Assembly (NCBI GenBank): GCA_025667525.1
Contig: CM046879.1
Span: 392,607,039-392,671,038, forward strand
Direction: 5' to 3'
From: Glebionis coronaria
Taxonomy: Eukaryota; Streptophyta; Magnoliopsida; Asterales; Asteraceae
DNA length: 64,000 nucleotides
The notes under the pieces were generated by a model, which was given only the letters and a program-made list of their open reading frames with translations, searched no databases and was not told the origin of the DNA. Positions 11,483 through 22,740 of this stretch are shown here, one piece after another (the stretch's first letter is position 1; the number at the start of each line of letters is the position of its first letter). A program made the translations under genes and the position numbers.

Positions 11483-12077
11483 TGATCAACAAATTATATA
11501 AACCGAATGTAATAGGAAACCGGAAACTGATTCATCTTATGATGTAAACAAGGGTATAATAGGAATGTAAGGACTTATATTTATTTTTTAATGAATTTTA
11601 TAGTGATTTAGATAAATATGACTTATATTAATTGGGTATATGTGGTATCATGAGTTTTAGGTGGGTAAATATGACATTAGTGTGATTAAACTGGGTAAAT
11701 ATGAAATTAACCCAAAAATAAAACATACCATAGTAACGTGATCTAAATCATCTTTCTATCGATGGATACATTTATATATTTTCGGCGAACTTTTTTCTGA
11801 GAAAATCAAAAGTGATTCGTATCACGAATCATATATGATTTTTTTTATCAAAAAACGTTCATCGAAATGATATACATGTGCCCAGCGATAGAAAGAGGAT
11901 TTAATTCTCTTTGCAATAATGTATTTTTTGTCACTTGACGTTTATCATTTGTAAGATATTTAATTTTTTAGAAAATGTGAAAAGTTGGTTTAAATGAATG
12001 TGATTGGTTGATGTGGTTTATGCTAAAAAGAGGGTTTACATTGATCTCAACTCAGTTAAAAGTTCAATGTAGACCAT
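11483..12077. other. Spacer between Tekay M2 and element A
   Basis: No gene is seen. The first 250 bp contain a loose repeat of GGGTAAATATGA (near 11615, 11662 and 11694). The rest is an inverted-repeat element (11731-12055) followed by GTTCAATGTAGACCAT; ACCAT at 12073-12077 is the left TSD of element A. Confidence 0.7.
11731..12055. repeat. Inverted-repeat (MITE/foldback-like) element, copy 1
   Basis: The core 11731-11922 has about 30-bp imperfect arms: a TCTAAATCATCTTTCTATCG-type arm on the left and, reversed, GCGATAGAAAGAGGATTTAA on the right. A related element with the same core and flanks is at 56828-57165. Sequence after the core (11945-12055) matches both the right flank and, inverted, the left flank of that copy, so the full unit probably has long terminal inverted repeats. 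No transposase is seen, and the superfamily is undetermined. Confidence 0.6.
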
Positions 12078-15000
12078 TGATGGTTGTAAATTAGCACTTG
12101 TTTAGGAAAACAAGGTAATTAGGGCAAGTATTAAACAAGTGGCTTAGGAAAACCACAAGTTAATGACCCAAAGTAGGGATCGTTCTCAAGGAGGCTTGTG
12201 TGTTGTGTAAAGAGATGATTAAGTGTTTGTGATTATATTGATGAGAAAAGAAAAAGAGAAAAGAGATTAGAAAAGTGACTGTTGCGATTATGAATTAAAC
12301 TAAGACGAAGTCGTGCACGTAAAACCGTAAAAAGTCACCAAATTTAAAAATTACCTTAAAAATTCCTAAAAAATTGCAATAAATCCTAAAAAATGTAATT
12401 AGAGTTTACAAAAAATCAAAAATCACTCAAACCTTTTATTTAATTAAATATTAATTTTTTAATGCTAATTAAAGCCTAAAAAATCAATTTAACTAACAAA
12501 AAGCCTAAAATGAGATTTCTTAACTTGTAAACCTCTAAAATTACTTAACTAAATTTAAAATTATTTTTAATAATTTTAAAATTAATTCAAACTATTTAAA
12601 AATAATTAAAAACTATAAAAACTATAAAAACTTAAAATAATTCTAAAAATTAATCTAATGACAATAAAATTAATCTAAAAATTTTAAAATTTCTAACTTA
12701 ATGTATTTAAACTAGGAAAAATGAAAAGGTTGCAAAAATCTAAAATTTAATTTTTAATAATAAAATAATAATAAAATAATATTAAAAATCCAAAATTTAT
12801 AAAAAAATCTATAAAGTTGCAAACTAGTTTATTTTAATCTATATAAAATAGAAATGAACTTGAAATTACAAAATTAACCCTAATGGGCCTTCAAATGGGC
12901 TAAATACCCAAACAGTCCCTTAATGGGCTAAAAACAGGCCCAATAAGAAAAAGTCCACAGAAATGGCCCAAAAGCTCCAGTTAAGCTTAAAATCTGATTT
13001 TAAACACAATTTTCTAAAGGCCCAAAAGCTGAAAATGAGCTTAAGATAGCTTATTTCAAAACAGCTTATTCTTAATGGGCTTTTTAACCCATTAAGCTAT
13101 AAGCTGAAGCCATAAGCTAAAATTTTACCCACGTCCTTCTCTTGACCTAAATAAGCTATTTGCAAAAAGAAACTTGAAATAAGCCCAAGGAATAAGCCTG
13201 AAATAAGCAAAAGCTTTCTACACAAAACGACAAAATAGTCGTTTTCGAGTTCTAGGCTATTTCAAGGGCTGATTCAAGTTCCAATAAGTCACAAATAGCT
13301 TAACTAAGCTTAATAATAAAAATCTTTCAAAGAGCACCACTCAATAAGCTGGAATAAGCAATAAGCAAATTTGTAAAATTCAAATAAGTTCGTTTTCTAG
13401 TCAAACCTAAAAGTCAAAGTCCACAAAGCTCCAGATCTCTTAAATGGGTTAAATAAGGAAGATTAATTACAAAAATAAAGTTGTTGCAAGTCCCAATAAG
13501 CTGTTTGAATTTTAACACTTGCAGTGGCTAGTTTTGGGGGTTCAACAGTGGGGAAAGTTTCCACTGCTTGACCTTTTTGATTTTTTGTCTTTAGTGACTT
13601 TTTGTTGGATTCAAGTTACAAACAAGGCACCCTTGTAATCAGTGGATCACAAGGAGTCAAAAACAACAAAGATATCACAATTACACCTAGCCAATTAGTA
13701 CAGTTTAATCAAAAGATCACCAGACTTTGCCCAGACTTGAACAATAAGCATTTTTCAATCAATTAGCAATTTCAGTAAGAATAAGCCAGCCAAACTTCAC
13801 CAAATGCATACACAAGCTATAAATAATTCAAATGAACATAAATAAATAGGTTTCATGCAATGGTTCAAGGTCTAGATCAAGATTCAAGCTAAAAAATGTT
13901 ACTGATGAACAAAGAACAAGCAGATTTTATACTTTGCTGATATACTTGACCACAAATCCAATTTCAAACCCTCAAATCTTCTTAACAGGTTATATAAACT
14001 TTGTTTAATCACTTGTTATCCCTAAGCATGCATACAAACTAAGTGTATCCAAAATATTAGGTCAAAACAAGCATATTTCCAACTTTTATAGCACAATCAA
14101 GTTTTTGATGATTTAAAGCCAATAACTTGCAGCAATTAGCACTCAACCAAGTATATATCATATATCAACAATAAACAACACTTTCCAATAACTCAAAAAC
14201 ACTTTGCAATATTAAACAGGTTAACCCAAACACCCCTTAGGGATGAAGATAAATGTGGTGTGTTGATTTTCTGGCACACTTTGGCATTTTCCCATAAAAC
14301 GTGTACAAAAGGTTTATCATGTGAGCTGATGGATGACGTGGCATGGAGTTTAAGGGTGGGGTTTTGTTTAGCACCATCTTAATCTTAAATCTGGAGGTGA
14401 TGGAGGGTTAATTTCATGGATTAAGCAAATGCCCAATTTTTGTTCTTCGTTGAACAGTGAAGGTTTAATCCAGTTTAGGATTTGAAAACTTGTTTAGCGC
14501 CGGATAAATAAACTAATAAAGATTAGTTTAAAATCTGTTATGGGTGGGACGTGAGGTGGCAAATTGGTGGGTTGTGATTGGTGGAGAGAGGAAGTGGGGC
14601 ACGTGTCACCATGACATTGGCCTAGGTAACTTCTCTTGTCTGCCCATTTTGGTCCCTTTATTCCTTCCTTTCTTTCATTTGTAGATTAGTATAATAAAAT
14701 AGAATTTCCTTTGTAAATCAAGTTTCAGTTTTTATACTTTTGCCCCAAATACTTTTCCAAAGTATTTTCAAGGGTATTTCTTGCCAATTCATGATTCTTG
14801 AAGGGCTGTTTTGGCATTTTCTTCAAAGTTTATGGTCTTGACTTGTATTGTTGACTTCTTGGAGGACTAATATTAACAAGTCTTCATTTTTGAGGGACCA
14901 TTCTTGCTAATTCTTCAAAGTGGAGGGCCCTTTTGTAAATTTGACAAACTTTAAGGACCAAACTTGTAATTATGAATAAACAAGGGTTTTAAAGTGTCAA

Positions 15001-15277
15001 TTATTCAATATTGGAGGACCCTTCTTGTACAATCTTCATTTCTTCAAGGGTTATTCTTAGAAAATCACCATTAGGGCTTGGTTCATTGTGCAGCTTCGTT
15101 TCCAGTGTTCGTTTTTGCTTGTTTCTTGTTTCTTGTGATCTTTTGTCATTTTCTCAATATCCGTACCTAAAATACACATGTAAAAAACACAAGCATATAT
15201 TTGGCATATTTCATGATATTTAATGCATTTTAAGCCCTTTTTGAACGATGAGACTATGTATAAAAGCAGTCTCATCA
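12078..15277 (-). repeat. 3' LTR of A (3200 bp, internally deleted)
   Basis: It aligns end to end with the 5' LTR (27832-31125 plus 56044-56822, together 4073 bp) except for one 867-bp gap. At about 14236-14242 it jumps from sequence matching 30006 to sequence matching 30874, with CTTA at both breakpoints. The missing part includes the TATA region (30700-30707), so this LTR has no visible core promoter. The body is very A/T-rich at 12340-12840 and packed with AATAAGC/AGCTTA words at 12970-13520. In the first 270 bp about 3% of sites differ from the partner LTR (counted by eye). Confidence 0.92.
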
Positions 15278-15290
15278 CTCCCCCATACTA
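15278..15290 (-). other. Polypurine tract of A
   Basis: The minus strand reads TAGTATGGGGGAG and abuts the LTR start TGATGAGACTG at 15277. Confidence 0.85.
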
Positions 15291-15477
15291 AACCATTGTC
15301 GTGCCCTCACGCAATGCTAGAATAAAGTATCGTAGCATTTCCAAAATTCATTTTTATGCACCTTTATTGAATAATAAACTAGCTACACTACTACTATTAC
15401 CACTACTTGCGTTTTAGACATAATGTATGATTTTCATCGCAAAATGGGACGTTTAGGTTCATAGAACAAGAACACGT

Positions 15478-16051
15478 TGTTGATCCCAAACTTAGATCGA
15501 TTTAGCTTTGTATTACCGAGATTGAATCAAGTATAATACGTAGAGAAACTTTTTTGTATTGAACAAACTAAGTGTTGTGCGGAATTTAACACTTAGAACA
15601 AAGAACAAAACAAAGTAAACAAAACTTTCACTTTGATTAATAATATCAATGAATGATTACAATGAAAGTGTTATGAGATATGTGGAAGATGTGTGTGAAA
15701 AAGATGTGTCTTATGTCTAACCCTACGGCCTCCTTTTATAGGCTTAAGGAGCCTTGTACAAAAAGATAAGATCAACTATTTTAGGAAAAGACATAAGATA
15801 AACATAACTTATTGACTAAATCTTTTTAAACATTAAGAATATATTCTGAATTCTTATCTTCATATTTTGTCCACCAGCTTGAAGAATTCATCATTGGCAG
15901 ATTTAGTCATTGTCTTTGTCTTAAGATTCTTCTTGTCAACGCCTTGATAATTCTTATCAGCGTCTCATTTGTCAGCGCCTCGTTTGCTCTTGTGAGCGTC
16001 CAATTTCCTCTTGTCAGCGTTCCAGTGATTTAGCTAATTTTATTCCCAACA
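15478..16051 (-). repeat. 3' LTR of B (574 bp)
   Basis: The same length as the partner at 19186-19759 and alignable without gaps. It follows the PPT at 16052-16065. The U3 start holds a 21-bp periodic array (15921-16023). A TATA-like CTTTTATAGG is at 15732-15741 on the plus strand (CCTATAAAAG on the minus strand). Confidence 0.92.
15921..16023 (-). repeat. 21-bp array in 3' LTR of B
   Basis: Plus-strand units begin GTCAACGCC, ATCAGCGTC, GTCAGCGCC, GTGAGCGTC and GTCAGCGTT, with spacings 21, 15, 21 and 21 bp. The consensus matches the tandem array inside the gag coding sequence of the same element (17860-17951). Confidence 0.8.
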
Positions 16052-16065
16052 ATCCTCCCCTAAAC
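16052..16065 (-). other. Polypurine tract of B
   Basis: The minus strand reads GTTTAGGGGAGGAT directly before the LTR start TGTTGGG. Confidence 0.8.
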
Positions 16066-17541
16066 TTGATATCTACTCTAGTAATCAAGTTTCTGAATAA
16101 AATGAAACATACAGAGAGGATTCTTACAAACATGCTTATCCCTGAATTTGAGTAATAATAAATCTCGAAAAGTCAATCACTCAAATCACTTATATAGTCA
16201 GCCTTCACTTGGTCTTAATCATCTTCAGCACCTGTAGAGTCTTTGGAGCTTTCTTTATTACTTTTGTCACTCAAATTTGATTGCTCCTCCCCTTTTTAAG
16301 ACTCCTCTCCAAGATTAGTATCAAAGGACGGTACCATGAATATCCTTCATAGCTTAATATCAGCTTCCAAGTCTATCAGTTCAAAATAGTGATCCTTGAC
16401 AATTTATACCAGTTCTAGATTTTACTTTTGCAAGCTAATACAGATTTTCGTCAATTCCATTAATGTCAAAGGTTTCATACTGTCCTCATCCATATTCGGG
16501 AAAGAAATCCTCAATATTAATTCATAGGACATGGGGATGGACTTACTGATGATAAGACTGACTTGACATGCATTAATGCTAGTGCCAATAGTCTCAGCCA
16601 TCTCCATAACACTATACACCCTTGTGAAAGTGATCTCTGCTGCTACTAGATGTCAATCACTAGGACAAACATCTCAATGATCATTAGGCTTCCAGATATC
16701 CAAAAATTTGAAAAATGAAAGGGTGATGAAACATTTTGGGTCTACAAAGAAGTTTATAAATGACACCAGCTAAGATGTCATAACATAAAATGGACTTGAG
16801 AATATAGAAAACTTTAGTTAGAACATAAACAAAAGTAATAATCCTAAGGAAATTAACTAGACTCTATTAAGCAAGAGTGACAAACATTGTTCATGCATAC
16901 ACACATGCAAAAGCATGATAGACATACATGAACTCTAGAGTCTTTTGTTCACAAATGCCCCAAAGAGAAAGTTAACTCATTTAAAACCTTTGCAACTCCC
17001 CAAGTAAGTCCAAAAATATATCTACCCCAAGTCACCCATACGACCACACCCAATGCTAGGTCAAAAGTCTTAGCAGCATGCACAGTATATCGACTTTGCA
17101 TGCTACAGTGCCTCACGAATTAGAAAACTAAATCGTACTCACCAGTGGACACAATCTAGAATCGTGATAACAGTGCTCTAAGAGTACCCAAAAACCTAGA
17201 GGTTTACCTCCCCTTAACAGAAGCATACAAGTCATTATATGTGAAAAGGCAAAATTTTATCTCAAGATAGGAATGTAAACACTCCAACCATCATAAATAA
17301 ATTTTGCAACTTTGTATCCATCCTAATGTAGCTCCATTTTCCTGCACAGTTAGACAAAAACCACAAAAACACACACCAATAGAGGCTACCCTATCCCATG
17401 ATAATGGGTAGAGATAACATGTCAGTGAATAAAAATATTATCAGTGGAAAGACCAACAATGCATGTTCCTTGAGCATCCACTATCCCAATATCCTTGATC
17501 ATTAACCTGCTTTTGGATAGGCTGCTCAAAAAGAAAACAAA
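16066..17541 (-). other. Degraded 3' interior of B
   Basis: Directly after the gag frame, the minus strand near 17495-17460 still shows a DSGCSRNM segment, the copia protease active-site region, followed by a stop. Beyond that I find no integrase, RT or RNase H motifs. A 65-codon minus-strand ORF at 16619-16422 has no recognisable domain. Confidence 0.6.
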
Positions 17542-19104
17542 TTAGTTTTCTTTGGAGATCCAAGCCTTTTCAGACTTGGATCTGTCTAGTTGTTCAACTA
17601 GAGTGGACTTATTCTTTACCATAAATCCCTGTTCATCCCTTTGTGACCTAAACACCCAATTTGTTCCAATGAGACTAGTAATGACCTTCTCAAGATATTT
17701 AAATCTATTCCAAGTCATTGAAATACCATTAAAATTAGAGTTTTGCTCTTGTTTAGGTTTCCATGTTAAATAGGATGATGCTTCAGACCCTTGACCCTTA
17801 TTAACCAAGTATCTTTGTTTATATGGTCTAAAATACGGTCTCATACCAAACTTGGAGCTGTCAGCGCTGCATTTGTGCCTGTCAGCGTTGAATTTGTTCC
17901 TGTCAGTGCTGAACTTTTTCTTATCAGCGCTGAATTTGTTCTTATCAGCGCCTAAAACAGGGTTTGCTACAGGAACATACTGTCTGTTTGACCAAGTGTT
18001 GGTCTTTTGAAAGGGCCTTTGTCCATGGGTATTAGCTGCCTTAGAGAAGAAAGGGGATGGTCTAATAGCCTGTGGTCTAGTGTGGACAAAAGGTCTATGG
18101 TTAACGTTGGATGACCTATTATCAGCGAATGAATTGTATTCACTTACACAATTATTTGCCAAATGTGAGAGGCTCCCACATGAGTAACAAGCCTTTTTGG
18201 ACACAAACTTAGGCTTAGACTGATAAAACCCTGTCCTATTAACACTTGCTTGGCTTTTGACTGACCTAGGTTTCCTATACATTTCAGCGTATTTAACACT
18301 AGGTTGTTTCTTAATTGGGGAGCCAAGATTAACAGCTTTTCCAGTGATGGGATTGGTCACAGTGATAGGTGTAGATACTACTGGACTCTCAATGGGTGTA
18401 GGCACAAATGGACTCTCACTAAGTATCCCACCTTTAACAAATAAAGTGGGGTTGGCCTTTTTCCACTCTTCTAGGTCAATAACCTTTTGTTGATATTCCT
18501 CAACTGGGGAAAGAACTCTAGGTGGAGGAATAAATTCCTCTTCTTGGAGTTATGGAATACCAGTCCAAGATAAGTCCTTTCTTTGGACACCATAGAAATC
18601 CCCAGCAGGTGGTGGAACGGCAACATATTCTTTCAACCTAATTCCAGACATATCCCTAGAGTCCCTCTGTTTACTAACACATTCTCTTAGGGTTTGTGAG
18701 GCCTTATCAAATCTATGAATTTTAAGGTCTGCATTATCCTTATTCTTGATAGCCTCATCTAACTTAGCCTGTAACTCACCATTCACCCTTTCCATGATGC
18801 TCCTAATATCATTGCTAGCATTTAACTCATGTTTTAAGATGTTTATTTTGTCTTTTAAGTCAAATTCCATTTTTATGTACTCAGAAACTCTCTTCTCAGT
18901 TTGAGTGAGAGCAATTTGATAATTAGACAGTTCGCACCTTTCAGTACTCACATCATCTAATAATCTTAACACCTCTTTGTTAAGTTTTTCAGTATTTAAC
19001 CTACAAGAAGAGTTATCACATACCTCATTATCAGATGACGAAGATGAGTTGGAACTTGAAGTAGACTTGGCCGTGACTGAAAACATCATCAGATTCTTCT
19101 TCAC
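17542..19104 (-). pseudogene. gag: B gag remnant with zinc knuckle
   Basis: One frame from 19104 to 17542, interrupted by a single stop at 18552-18550. The first 184 codons are Ser-rich, then helical with heptad-like Leu/Lys/Glu (coiled coil likely). The second part has a zinc knuckle, CYSCGSLSHLANNC (C-x2-C-x4-H-x4-C), and basic, Asn/Lys-rich sequence. A run of 7-residue repeats of type xADKNKF, encoded by the 21-bp DNA array at 17860-17951, lies after the knuckle. The usual N-terminal gag core is missing. Cryptic function or trans-packaging is not demonstrated. Confidence 0.8.
17860..17951 (-). repeat. 21-bp tandem array in gag of B
   Basis: Four 21-bp units (17860-17880, 17881-17901, 17902-17922, 17923-17943) plus a partial unit. 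The plus-strand consensus is GTCAGCGCTGAATTTGTTCTT. Units are in frame and encode seven residues each. The same motif and period occur in both LTRs of the element. Confidence 0.85.
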
Positions 19105-19171
19105 CTTCTTCCTTAGCCTGGTTCACCTTACGGTATTGGATCTCGTTCTTCAAATCAAAGTTTCTCAACAA

Positions 19172-19183
19172 GCTCTGATACCA
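19172..19183 (-). other. Primer-binding site of B (initiator Met tRNA)
   Basis: The minus strand TGGTATCAGAGC is the classic complement of the tRNA-iMet 3' end, two bases after the 5' LTR end at 19186. Confidence 0.93.
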
Positions 19184-19185
19184 CT

Positions 19186-19759
19186 TGTTGATCCTAAACT
19201 TAGATAGATTTAGCTTTGTATTACCGAGATTGAATCAAGTATAATACGTAGAGAAACTTTGTTGTATTGAACAAACTAAGTGTTATGCGGAATTTAACAC
19301 TTAGAACAAAGAACAAAACAAAGTAAACAAAACTTTCACTTTGATTAATAATATCAATGAATGATTACAATGAAAGTGTTATGAGATATGTGGAAGATGT
19401 GTGTGAAAAAGATGTGTCTTATGTCTAACCCTAAGGCCTCCTTTTATAGGTTTAAGGAGCCTTGTACAAAAATATAAGATCAACTATTTTAGGAAAAGAC
19501 ATAAGATAAACATAACTTACTGACTAAATATTTTTAAACATTAAGAATATATTCTGAATTCTTATCTTCATATTTTTTCCACCAGCTTGAAGAATTCATG
19601 ATTGGCAGATTTAGTCCTTTTCTTTGTCTTAAGATTCTTCTTGTCAACGCCTTGATAATTTTTATCAGCGTCTCATCTGTCAGCGCCTCGTTTAATCTTG
19701 TCAGCGATCAATTTCCTCTTCTCAGCGTTCCAGTGACTTAGCTAATTTTATTCCCAACA
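19186..19759 (-). repeat. 5' LTR of B (574 bp)
   Basis: Pairs with 15478-16051. The right end is followed by the TSD CACGT at 19760-19764. Contains its own copy of the 21-bp array (19630-19731). Confidence 0.92.
19630..19731 (-). repeat. 21-bp array in 5' LTR of B
   Basis: Counterpart of 15921-16023 with the same unit spacing. Individual units have diverged, for example ATCAGCG retained but GTGAGCGTC replaced by GTCAGCGAT. Confidence 0.78.
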
Positions 19760-19764
19760 CACGT

Positions 19765-21388
19765 GAATGCTTCGTTAGAAATAATTTCGTCGTCCTCGAT
19801 TTTCACCCCAATTCCATGCTAAGCGTGAAATGAGATCATTGTCATTATAAGTTAGTAATGCTAATACTACTCATATGCTCTAATCACTTACTTATCCTCC
19901 CATTTTCCTAAGTTGTATCTCTTAAATTTTATTTTGTCTTGAATGTTTCACGAGGATACATTTTTTACTTATGCGATGATAGAGATTTCGGTCTAAAAAT
20001 AGAGTCATAACGGTGTAACCAAGACCATCGAATTAATAACCCAGCCTAATAGACAACGATGTCAAAAAATTAAGACAACAAGAAGGATCGAGAGACAGGA
20101 TTTTATAACGGTTTTGAACATGAGACTTATTACCAAGACTTTTATACGCCCCCTAACGGAAGGTCTTTATTATCATAGGTTTACTTCCATCTTTTGTTCA
20201 ACTTCGCCATGAAGATATTATTATGACTTCGGTCTTGCCTTGCCTTTTATTTAACATCGCCATGAGGTGTTTATTATGGCCAAAGACGTATATCCTCACG
20301 CTAAGGCGAAATTTGGATCTTTAAAGCTTCAAAGATTAAGGCATAATTCACTTTCAATTTCACATAGATTTTTCGGCCTTGTGAGCTTCAAATTGTTTGC
20401 TTGATTTAGGTGAGCACTTGAAATCTTATTATTGGATGAAGCTTTCGATTATTCGGGTTGCCAATACTTCAAAACCGTGACGCTGGCGATACCTTAATGT
20501 CTTCCCAATTTAATTACATGGAAGCTACTAGAAAAGACTAGAAACCAACAATCAAGACTAAACCGATAAGTCAATATTTATTAAGCAAAAAATATTTACA
20601 AGTGAAGGGAGAATAAGCAAACAACGAGAACACATGAGTTTTTGAAAGAATACGAGTATTCTACGTTTAGCATAGTAACTTATAATTAACTCTATCATTT
20701 CTCGTCCTCATTTAAGAGACTTAGCCTAATATAAAGTTAAGGAATCGAAGCTAAGTGATTAACACGCACGGTCAAGTAAAAAATTACTCTTATTCTCGCC
20801 ATCAGAAAATCTACATTCGTGTCTTCAAACACTTATAAAACATGAGAAACATTTAAAATTTTGGCCATTTTTAGCCTTATTTTGCAACAAAATGATAAAC
20901 AAAAAGATAAATTTTGGAAAGCGTGAAGGTTTGGCAAGGCAAGTATCTATTCACCCCCTATACTAAAGTTAAACATTGTCCTCAATGTTTCGAGTCTAAG
21001 GGTTGGAAACCCTCATACTAGAGACGTAGTCGAATGCTTAATCTAGCATGGAAAGGGTGTAACCATTAAATTTAAAGCCGCTTATGAAGTGTGCTATAAA
21101 CCTAAGGTTAGAAAATCAAAGGATATATCATGGATATTGAAAATTCTTCAAAGCAAACGATCGAGTGCTCCCATAAAACGAACACGAGAGGCTCCAATCG
21201 TGAAGATCATGATCATCTAAAAACCACATATCACAAACACCCACGAAACAAAGGTTGGAAGGGCAGAAATCCCCTCACGTTACTACATTAGAAAGTGATA
21301 ATATGTACATAGGATAAGCATGGGACTCCCCCATGAGGCACCTCGTTTTTTATTACCGAGTCATGAGCTCGACTCGATCCCCTCAATA
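19765..21388 (-). other. Non-coding 3' region of A (right of B)
   Basis: Together with 15291-15477 this is the 1.8 kb between integrase and PPT. No env-like ORF is seen. It carries a PPT-like ATGGGGGAGT just after integrase (minus strand, about 21333-21323) and the palindrome module at 20952-20990. The rest is AT-rich and without visible structure. Confidence 0.65.
20952..20990 (-). other. Palindrome plus PPT-like module of A
   Basis: On the minus strand, AAACATTGAGGACAATGTTT (20990-20971) is followed by AACTTTAGTATAGGGGG. The purine tract resembles this element's own terminal PPT (TAGTATGGGGGAG at 15290-15278). The palindrome is identical to those in M1 and E. Confidence 0.75.
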
Positions 21389-22740
21389 CTAATTATCATT
21401 GGGAAAGGTGATTTGGTCGAGGTAGTTCAAGGATGGAACTTCCCCGCCAAAGTAGTGCTTCAACCTATGTCCATTCACCTTGAAATTGGGGCCATCATTT
21501 TGAGCCAACTCGATGGTCCCATAAGGAAAAACTTGGGTAATGGTGAATGGACCGGACCAACGGGATTTCAACTTGCCGGAAAAGATTTTCAAACGAGAGT
21601 TAAATAGCAACACTTGATCTCCAATGTTAAAAACCCGGTTTTTTATTTTTGAGTCATGAAACTTTTTAGTTTTTTCTTTATAAATCATTGAATTTTCATA
21701 TGCAATATCTCTTAATTCATCCAATTCATTCAATTGCATTTTCCGGTGTTTTTCCGCGGTCTCAATATCATCATTACAATGCTTAAAGGCCCAATGAGCT
21801 TTGTGTTCAAGTTCAATTGGCAAGTGACAATTCTTCCCATACACAAGCTTATAAGGAGTGCACCCGATGGGCATCTTATGATCGGTCCGAAAGGCCCATA
21901 AAGCATCGTCCAACTTATCCGACCAAGATTGTCGGTTTTCTCCAATCGGTCTCTCCAAGATCCTCTTCAACGCTCGGTTTGAAACCTAGACTTGCCCACT
22001 TGTTTGTGGGTGGTAAGCCTTAGAAAGCCGATGTGTAACCCCATATTTCCTTAGGACCCTTTCGAATTGGTCGTTACAAAAATGGGTTCCACGATCGCTT
22101 ATGATCACACGAGGGGTTCCAAACTGAGAAAATAAGCTTTTCAAAAACTTGACTACCACACGAGCATCGTTCGTGGGCAAAGCCTTAGCTTCCACCCACT
22201 TAGATAGGTAGTCAACGGCGACAAGGATGTACTTATTACCACGTGATGATGGGAACGACCCCATAAAATCAATTCCCCAAACGTCAAAGATCTCACACAC
22301 TTGGATGATGTTTTGTGGCATTTCATCATTTTGTGAGGCTTTTCCTTGTCGTTGGCATGAATCACATGACTTCACAAGTGCATGTGCATCTCGGTAAATA
22401 GTAGGCCAAAATAAACCGGCATCAAAGACCTTCTTAGCCGTGAGATTAGCACCGTGGTGACCACCCGTGGGTCCCTCGTGACAAGCTCCAAGGATATTAG
22501 AAGCTTCGGTGGCAAAGACACAACGTTGAATGATTTGATCCGCACAAGTACGAAAAAGATAAGGGTAGTTCCAAAAGTAGAACTTGACGTCACGAAAGAA
22601 TTTTTGTTTTTGTTGAGTCGTCATACCCTTAATGATGAAGTTCCCCGCATGGTAATTTGCGATGTCCGCAAACCATGGGGTAGATGAATCAAGCTTAGAA
22701 TTCACTACACTAAGTGTCTCGAGAGGAAACGTTTCAGTAA
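21389..22740 (-). pseudogene. A integrase (broken at the catalytic Glu)
   Basis: The HHCC zinc domain is visible ([11 protein letters not shown]... SCDSCQRQ). The DDE core shows Asp in VWGIDFMG and Asp in ISDRGTHFC. Where the catalytic Glu is expected, after YHPQTSGQ, the minus strand has TAG at 21988-21986. The same frame resumes past it with VSNRALKRILER and the C-terminal domain, ending at 21389 after a [15 protein letters not shown] segment. Integrase would insert the cDNA; this copy cannot be made full length. Confidence 0.87.

Larger units (their letters stand above)
15478..19759 (-). mobile_element. B: internally deleted Ty1-copia element in the tail of A
   Basis: Two 574-bp LTRs (TGTTGGGAATA...CAACA on the minus strand), PBS, PPT and the 5-bp TSD CACGT (15473-15477 and 19760-19764) define a complete insertion. 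The interior is only 3.1 kb: a 3' gag portion and the start of the protease, with no integrase, RT or RNase H. Coding-like sequence begins within about 20 nt of the PBS, so the gag N-terminus is also gone. It could only have moved using proteins supplied in trans. The two LTRs differ at about 22 of 574 sites (by eye). Confidence 0.93.

Noticed and set aside
16422..16619. Minus-strand 65-codon ORF as a remnant of copia pol in B
   Set aside because: No integrase, RT or RNase H motif could be recognised.
21320..21607. 95-codon plus-strand ORF at the end of the A integrase
   Set aside because: It is antisense to the integrase C-terminus of A, which is clearly homologous to E; a shadow frame.
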